Source: Filosporella fistucella
Taxonomy: Eukaryota; Ascomycota; Leotiomycetes; Helotiales
Length of the DNA stretch: 64,000 nucleotides
Assembly: GCA_030077755.1 (NCBI GenBank)
Contig: JAQJZZ010000010.1
Location: 2,170,001-2,234,000 of the forward strand
Reading direction: 5' to 3'
Below, piece by piece: positions 58,906 to 64,000 of the stretch; position 1 is the first letter of the stretch; each line of letters opens with the position of its first letter. The translations under genes were made by a program, and so were the position numbers. Below the pieces are notes generated by a model that was given only the letters and a program-made list of their open reading frames with translations, did no database searches and was not told where the DNA came from.

Positions 58906-59798
58906 AATAATATATAAAAATTCCAAGATGCTAATGTCTCACTTTTGATGATTGATCATTAGGGTTGAATCAAAAGAGGGGAGTATAGAAAAAGAGGTAC
59001 CTGTACCTCCTGTACCTACAGATACCCCAGAGATTGCTGTAGATAAAGCACTGGGACGCTAGGTGTACCAATCAGATTCATCAGTTATCAACGTCAGAAG
59101 TTTGAATTTGGTTACATTCACCAGCAGGTGCGATAATAAACCAACACGAAGTGCATAGCCTCCAATGTACCCGCCTATTTGTAGACGAAATTTAAATGCT
59201 CGATGCTATCAACAACTTTGAAATGATCGCTTCATGCACGCTCAAGCCCGCTCCGAGCCTGTTGCATGGTGAGGTGGATTCCAATGTGTTGGTTTCAGGG
59301 TTACTCCCCCGGCATTTCTGAATAGCCAGAATGGTAGAGGAAATGAGTTACCGAAGACCGCCTGAAAAATGCAAATACCACCTGTTTTCTTTGGTCTGCG
59401 CTCATATCGGAAGAGCTTACTTTGCTCATGTTGGGGCTATCTGTGATCTGAGTACACTTGTTCTAGTCAAAATGGTAAGTAAAAAGTTGTGAAGCTGGTT
59501 CAATTTCCAAGGTTCTGCCTATGGCTGTCCACTGAGATAGGGGCTAGCCGAAGCGATATGACATATGGTTACATTTCAGGTTGTAGGTAACTCTATGAAT
59601 TATCCCAACAGATCTCCCGGCCCATAAACTACATGCACAACACCCACCCCATATGCACGAAACATTTTATGATTAATTCACAAATAACATGACAGACGCG
59701 GCTTATACACAAAAATTTCAGTGCCTCGGTGCACAGGGGAGTGCTTCCGTATCTTAGACCGGGGATACTAGGGACACCAAGACACAATCACCATGATA
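58906..59798. other. Intergenic; promoter of the regulator and 3' flank of the acyltransferase
   Basis: At 58994-59009 the sequence GAGGTAC-CT-GTACCTC forms a 7-bp inverted repeat, with one more GTACCT just after. Otherwise no gene or repeat is recognised. Frames here are short and unsupported. Confidence 0.45.
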
Positions 59799-61292
59799 TC
59801 ATGCCAACAAGAACGCGTTCCGTCCAAACTCTTCTCCTTCAAGAAAAAAAGGCCACTCGTCTTCAAACAAGCTTAGTATAAATTCGATGCCTCCATACTT
59901 CTTACGTGGTAATACATAGCAGGCTGGTACCTGTGAGCGGTTACGATTGCCGACAAGTGGACGCGATCCTTCAGCATAGCCGCCGTTAGTGAAAATGTGG
60001 CTGCCAAAGTTCGTGTTGTCCTCCTGGAGTTGGAGCATGGACGACATCAACCAGGTGTTGTCTAGAGTTACATAGCGGGGAGGTTGCAAGCAGCTGTAGT
60101 CCGGCATATTCTTCAAAAGCATGTAGGCATCTAGAGCGGTTTCGTGATTAACATCGCGAGAACTGATGCGAATAGCTTGAGCAACTCGGGCGATACTCGA
60201 CCCAAGACCGATAAGTCCTTGAATGGAGATGGTGGGGCGATGATGAAAGATACAGTTGCCGGCGTAGAATGGATGAACATCCTGCGAGAAGTCGGGACGG
60301 GCATCATGAACCACTTGCAACTCAACTAGGGAATCCATGTCCACCTTCAATCCTTCATACCGGTACCTCGAAATCCGAGCATTCATCAGGCTGCGCCAGA
60401 GTAGAGCCATAAGAGCATCGTTTCCAGAGAGATCTGTTGTTCCCAGTTCCTCATTGGACTCCGCTCGCAACCTCGTGAACGTTGCTGGGGACATATAAAA
60501 TATTCGGGATGTCATACTTTCTTTTCGTAGTGGTGCCTTCATATTTCGAAGTGTGCGCAAACAGTCTTGATTTATATTCTGGGGAGGTTCTAGGCCAATC
60601 AGTTGCCATGTCGCTGGGTGTACGTCTGCAACTGAATGTCCTGTCCTTCCCCGAGTCCAGACACGTTCCAAAAGGCTCCTGTCAAAAACTTCCTCCGGCA
60701 TTATGGAAACCGCCTCAAATCTGCCTTTTGATTCCAAGCTCAAGTTCTGACAGTGGCTGCTCCAAAGTTTGTAGAAGACGGCCATACCTGTGGCATCACA
60801 TGCTGCATGATTCACAGATATGGTTAGGAGACAAGCACCTGGAATGAAATTGGCTTGTGCCGCAACAACTTCAACTCCAGCATCGAGATTTGCGTTTCGG
60901 TACGATAGTGAGACCCAACTTAACTCCTCATCTTGGAAGACGTCGACTGGAAAACCCCTCCTCTTCAGTTCCTCGTAAGAAATGGCGCCCCTGAGATGAT
61001 TCATTCGGAGCTGGTAGCATCTGGGCCTATCGGAGTCATCCACATTAGGGTTGTAGCGAATCTCAAGTTGCCCATGTTTTCCGCCGGGAGTGTATATAGA
61101 TTGTCTGTAGATTTTCCCGTTGAACCACGGTTGCTGAAGGAAAGTGCGATACAGTCCTTCTTTCAAATGTGCGAATACTTCGGCATCACTGACTCCAGGT
61201 TTGATACCAAAGTATACAACTCCTGGGGGATGAACAGGTGGAGCCAAGTGATCCAGTGGGCTAAGAGGGATGTGGATCATCTTTGAAGCCAT
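59799..61292 (-). CDS. BAHD-like acyltransferase (trichothecene 3-O-acetyltransferase type)
   Basis: A single-exon gene of 497 aa. The catalytic HxxxD motif is His-Ala-Ala-Cys-Asp in ISVNHAACDATGMAVFYK, near residue 170. Other matches to the fungal transferase group are LSPLDHLAPP near the N-terminus, a LSGNDALMALLWRSLMNAR segment around residue 295, and NTNFGSHIFTNGG, the region of the DFGWG-like motif. The family moves acyl groups from CoA to hydroxyls, so it probably esterifies the polyketide or the P450 product. It has no signal peptide. It is read away from the P450 gene, with which it shares a promoter region. Confidence 0.87.
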   Translation of the reverse strand: MASKMIHIPLSPLDHLAPPVHPPGVVYFGIKPGVSDAEVFAHLKEGLYRTFLQQPWFNGKIYRQSIYTPGGKHGQLEIRYNPNVDDSDRPRCYQLRMNHLRGAISYEELKRRGFPVDVFQDEELSWVSLSYRNANLDAGVEVVAAQANFIPGACLLTISVNHAACDATGMAVFYKLWSSHCQNLSLESKGRFEAVSIMPEEVFDRSLLERVWTRGRTGHSVADVHPATWQLIGLEPPQNINQDCLRTLRNMKAPLRKESMTSRIFYMSPATFTRLRAESNEELGTTDLSGNDALMALLWRSLMNARISRYRYEGLKVDMDSLVELQVVHDARPDFSQDVHPFYAGNCIFHHRPTISIQGLIGLGSSIARVAQAIRISSRDVNHETALDAYMLLKNMPDYSCLQPPRYVTLDNTWLMSSMLQLQEDNTNFGSHIFTNGGYAEGSRPLVGNRNRSQVPACYVLPRKKYGGIEFILSLFEDEWPFFLEGEEFGRNAFLLA

Positions 61293-61676
61293 GATTGATA
61301 TTCAACGGAAAAACAATCAAGCCAAAGGCTCGTACAGTTTTGGGCCTTTTGTGTGATACATGTCTTGGAATGTCCTGGGATCAGGAATCGATGATTATTC
61401 AAGAGTTAAATGCAGGCATTTCAAGAATAATCTCAGCAACAACTACAGAAAAAAATATTTCGGCTTCATTCCAAATGTGGCCAATCTTGAAGGTTTTCGG
61501 AACTTTCCCAATTAGTATATAGCCGAATGTACATCCCACACCACCTCTTGTTCGGCTAACCAAGGTTCTATCGTTGTGTTCAGGAGCTGATTCTATTGCA
61601 ATACTGCTTTTATTTTCAAAGAGATTACTTGTCTGGACATGCAGCAAAGTCTCATTGTCTATTTGCAAAACTTAAA
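61293..61676. promoter_or_regulatory. Shared divergent promoter of acyltransferase and P450
   Basis: 384 bp between two start codons read in opposite directions. The region is A/T-rich with no clear binding motif. Shared control of the two tailoring genes is inferred from the arrangement. Confidence 0.5.
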
Positions 61677-63428
61677 ATGGGCTTAAGTATATTTCGAATC
61701 GTGACGTTAGCCGCAGCACTTGAGGCGGTACTGGTTCTCAAAATCCTCGCTGGTCATTCTCCTCCGGGCTACGAAGGCACCCCGCTTTTGCCGCTACTAG
61801 TAATAATTTTTGGAATTAATTATGGAATACTTTCTTTCTATCATCTGGCAATATTCCCAGTTTTTTTCGACCCCTTGCGCAAGTTACCAGGTCCTAAGGT
61901 ATTGTTCTCACTTTGCACCTTTGTTTCATGGGTTGATGTCATGACATAGTATGGCTATTGGGTACATATCTTGATGATATGGAGCCGCATCGCCAAACGA
62001 AAGATACCTGCTCAAATTTACTCAGAATGGGCTCAAGATATCCCAAATGAGGGTGTACTAGCATTCCAGGGCTTTGGTCGAACGTCACTTATCCTCACCC
62101 GCCCATCCTCCATAGCAACTGTGCTCATCAATCGACGTTCTGACTACATCAAGCCTCCATTGATTCGCAAATTTCTAGGCTTCATTCTAGGAGATGGCAT
62201 GGTACTTGCAGAACACGAAAAGCACAAGGTTTTACGCAAAAACACGCAGCCTGCTTTTGCTCCCAGTCACATCAAGGATCTATACCCAATGATGTTGGAG
62301 AAAGCAAGAAACATGACAGAAGGCCTTAGAGCAGGTTTGAAGAGCAAGGCTGGAGGAGAGGACAATGGCAATGATGGGGTGCCAACTGGTTCTGTAGATA
62401 TGAACTACTGGGGGACCAGAGTATCACTGGACATTATCGGTCAGGCTTGTTTGGGACGGGACTTCAATTGCCTAGAGAACTCGGAGGATCAGCTTTCTCG
62501 AGACTACGAGTTTCTTATGGAACCAACTATCGAGAAGATTCTGTGGTATTTTTTGAACTCGAAGCTTTCCTATCGCATGGTGCAGTTGTTCCCCTGGAAA
62601 CTGAACAAGCTGATGTGGCAACGAATTACTTCGGTACGTCGCATCTGTCATGAACTAGTCAAAGAAAAGAGGAGCACAATGAGTAATACGGGAGACGATC
62701 GCTTCGATATTTTGTCGTTGTTGATCAAGTCGAACAACTTCTCCGAGGAGCAATTGACAGACCAGATCCTTACGTTCTTGGTTGCTGGGTAAGTGCAGGC
62801 TGTTTGGCCTAAGATGAAAGTAATTGTTGCAGTCTGATAGATACTTTTCCCTAGTCACGAAACAACTTCTTCAGCCTTTGTATGGGCTACCTTTCTCCTA
62901 GCAATTAATCCACAAATTCAGACCGCCCTACGCAACGAAGTTCGAGGCGCACTCGCGGAGGCTAAGCCTTTAGGATTGGCTTCTATATTAGAAACTCTTC
63001 CCATCCTTAACGGCGTCATACACGAGACGCTTCGTCTATATCCTACGGCACCTTTGCTATTACGTGTTGCAGAAGTGGATACCAATTTGGTAGGCGTCCT
63101 AGTTCCCAAGGGAACGACTATCGTGATTCCACCTTGGACCATAAACCGGTCTTTAGAGTTTTGGGGAGACGATGCGGAAGGATTTTGCCCTCAGCATTGG
63201 ATTGACGCTAATGGAAAGCCTAATAACACCGGTGGGGGTAAGATTGGTATATTAACTTTCTTACATGGTCCAAGGAGCTGTATTGGGGAGAATTTCTCTA
63301 AGGCGGAACTCAGGTGTTTGATTTCGGCTATGGTGAATAGTCTTGAGTGGGAACTAGATATGCGAATAGAAGATGTTATACCAGCAGGCGCTGTGACGAT
63401 TAGGCCGGGGAACGGTGTTGTGCTATAG
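61677..63428 (+). CDS. Cluster cytochrome P450 with a 3' end replaced by a transposon LTR
   Basis: The model is join(61677..61898,61950..62788,62855..63428), 544 aa. Two membrane stretches at the N-terminus are followed by KLPGPK, an AGHETTS oxygen-binding motif formed across the second intron (66 bp), ETLR (EXXR) and the heme loop FLHGPRSCIGENF. All key P450 residues are present. The last visible codons run into a solo LTR. The final Val-Val-Leu and the TAG come from the LTR, not from the original gene. On the far side of the LTR the frame continues for about 10 codons to a TAA at 63786-63788. The loss affects only the extreme tail beyond the last beta strand, so activity may survive. A monooxygenase acting on the cluster product is inferred. 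Confidence 0.9.
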
Positions 63429-63749
63429 CCTAGGTTGCAGGGTAGGCCCACCGTGGCTGCAGGGTAGGCACACCGTGGCTATAGGGTAGGCACATGGTGC
63501 CATAGCGTACATACGCTAGAACAGTGGCTGTCACAGCCTGAAGCAGTGGTGGCCACAGGCTGGAACAGTGGCTGCCACAGGCTTAGTAGCCTGAAACTAT
63601 AGCGTACGGGAGCCTATAGCCACAGGGTGTGCAGGCCTGTAGTCACAGCCTGAATTAGTATATATAGCACTGTATTTGCCCTCTATAGAATAAGGAATCA
63701 AGTCAATCGTCCACTGTACTACACCTTATATTATTACCCCACCACAACA
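63416..63749. mobile_element. Solo LTR (334 bp) flanked by a perfect 5-bp target duplication
   Basis: The element begins TGTTGTG and ends CACAACA, a perfect 7-bp inverted terminal repeat with the TG..CA ends of retrotransposon LTRs. Both flanks read AACGG (63411-63415 and 63750-63754), the expected 5-bp target duplication. Inside are three ~22-bp tandem units of AGGGTAGGCACACCGTGGCTGC type (63439-63502) and three ~22-bp units around CAGTGGCTGYCACAGGCTG (63519-63585). A TATA-like TATATATAG near 63660 and GAATAAGG near 63690 suggest LTR promoter and poly(A) functions on the plus strand. No internal retrotransposon genes are present. Confidence 0.9.
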
Positions 63750-64000
63750 AACGGAATGCATTTGAAATTGAAGGCGGTTGATATTTAATTATCTAGTGCC
63801 GACAAGTTCGACGATTAGTCTTTTAAATTCATTTTATCGATATTAGAACACAATGTAAATGAGATTGGTTTTGAGGGGGCATATCAAAAATCGACTATAA
63901 AAACAATTTTTTGTAATACGAGACTTTTCGGTCGGGAACGGCTAACTTTACGACATGATTTGAGAGAAAGGGTATGTACCAGTGATGGTATGAATTACTT

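Noticed and set aside
1..64000. CRISPR arrays, bacterial operons, replication origins of plasmids
   Set aside because: Spliceosomal introns and the gene set are fungal. No regularly spaced direct repeats of CRISPR size were seen.

Overview
The window looks like chromosomal DNA of a filamentous ascomycete (Pezizomycotina; a leotiomycete-like fungus is my guess). Genes carry several short introns, mostly 45-90 bp, with GT..AG ends and CTAAC/CTRAY-type branch points. Intergenic DNA is AT-rich. The gene content is typical of such fungi: HET-domain remnants, TRI12 and DHA2 transporters, an HR-PKS cluster, GPI-anchored and small cysteine-rich secreted proteins. I reconstructed exon structures by hand from splice sites and checked that exon lengths keep frame. 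Family names come from motif recognition, with no database search.

Layout. 1-9 kb is a housekeeping block rich in ribosome biogenesis genes: NHP2, then UTP7 and TSR1 sharing a divergent promoter. It also holds a tiny secreted-peptide precursor. 9-16 kb is AT-rich, with an intron-containing tRNA-Asp, a predicted HD-phosphohydrolase/nucleotide-kinase fusion gene and a decayed HET gene. 16-21.7 kb holds a cytochrome P450 fused to a ~600-residue domain I do not recognise, followed by a broken FG-GAP/VCBS-repeat gene. 22-26.2 kb has an SDR, a bZIP regulator and an NAD-binding reductase. 27-30.3 kb has a tRNA-like gene, a dead GH28-type pectinase and a GPI-anchored protein. 32-37.4 kb has a TRI12-type transporter, a UNC93-like transporter and a cysteine-rich secreted protein. 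38-39.5 kb is a dead P450. 40.7-43.9 kb has mitochondrial aspartate aminotransferase, with a 3-nt and a 10-nt exon, and a conserved unidentified protein.

45.3-63.8 kb is a polyketide biosynthetic cluster: a dead alpha/beta-hydrolase, a ten-exon 2,616-residue highly reducing PKS, a DHA2 efflux pump transcribed divergently from it, an AflR-like Zn2Cys6 regulator, a BAHD-like acyltransferase and a P450. The likely logic is that the PKS makes a reduced, methylated chain, the P450 oxidises it, the acyltransferase esterifies it, the pump exports it and the regulator controls the set. The product is unknown. A 334-bp solo LTR with a perfect 5-bp target duplication sits in the last codons of the cluster P450 and supplies its stop codon.

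The most unusual items are the P450-unknown-domain fusion, the LTR insertion in the P450, the 3-nt microexon, the Kex2-site peptide precursor with an alpha-pheromone-like tail, and the HD/NMP-kinase fusion.
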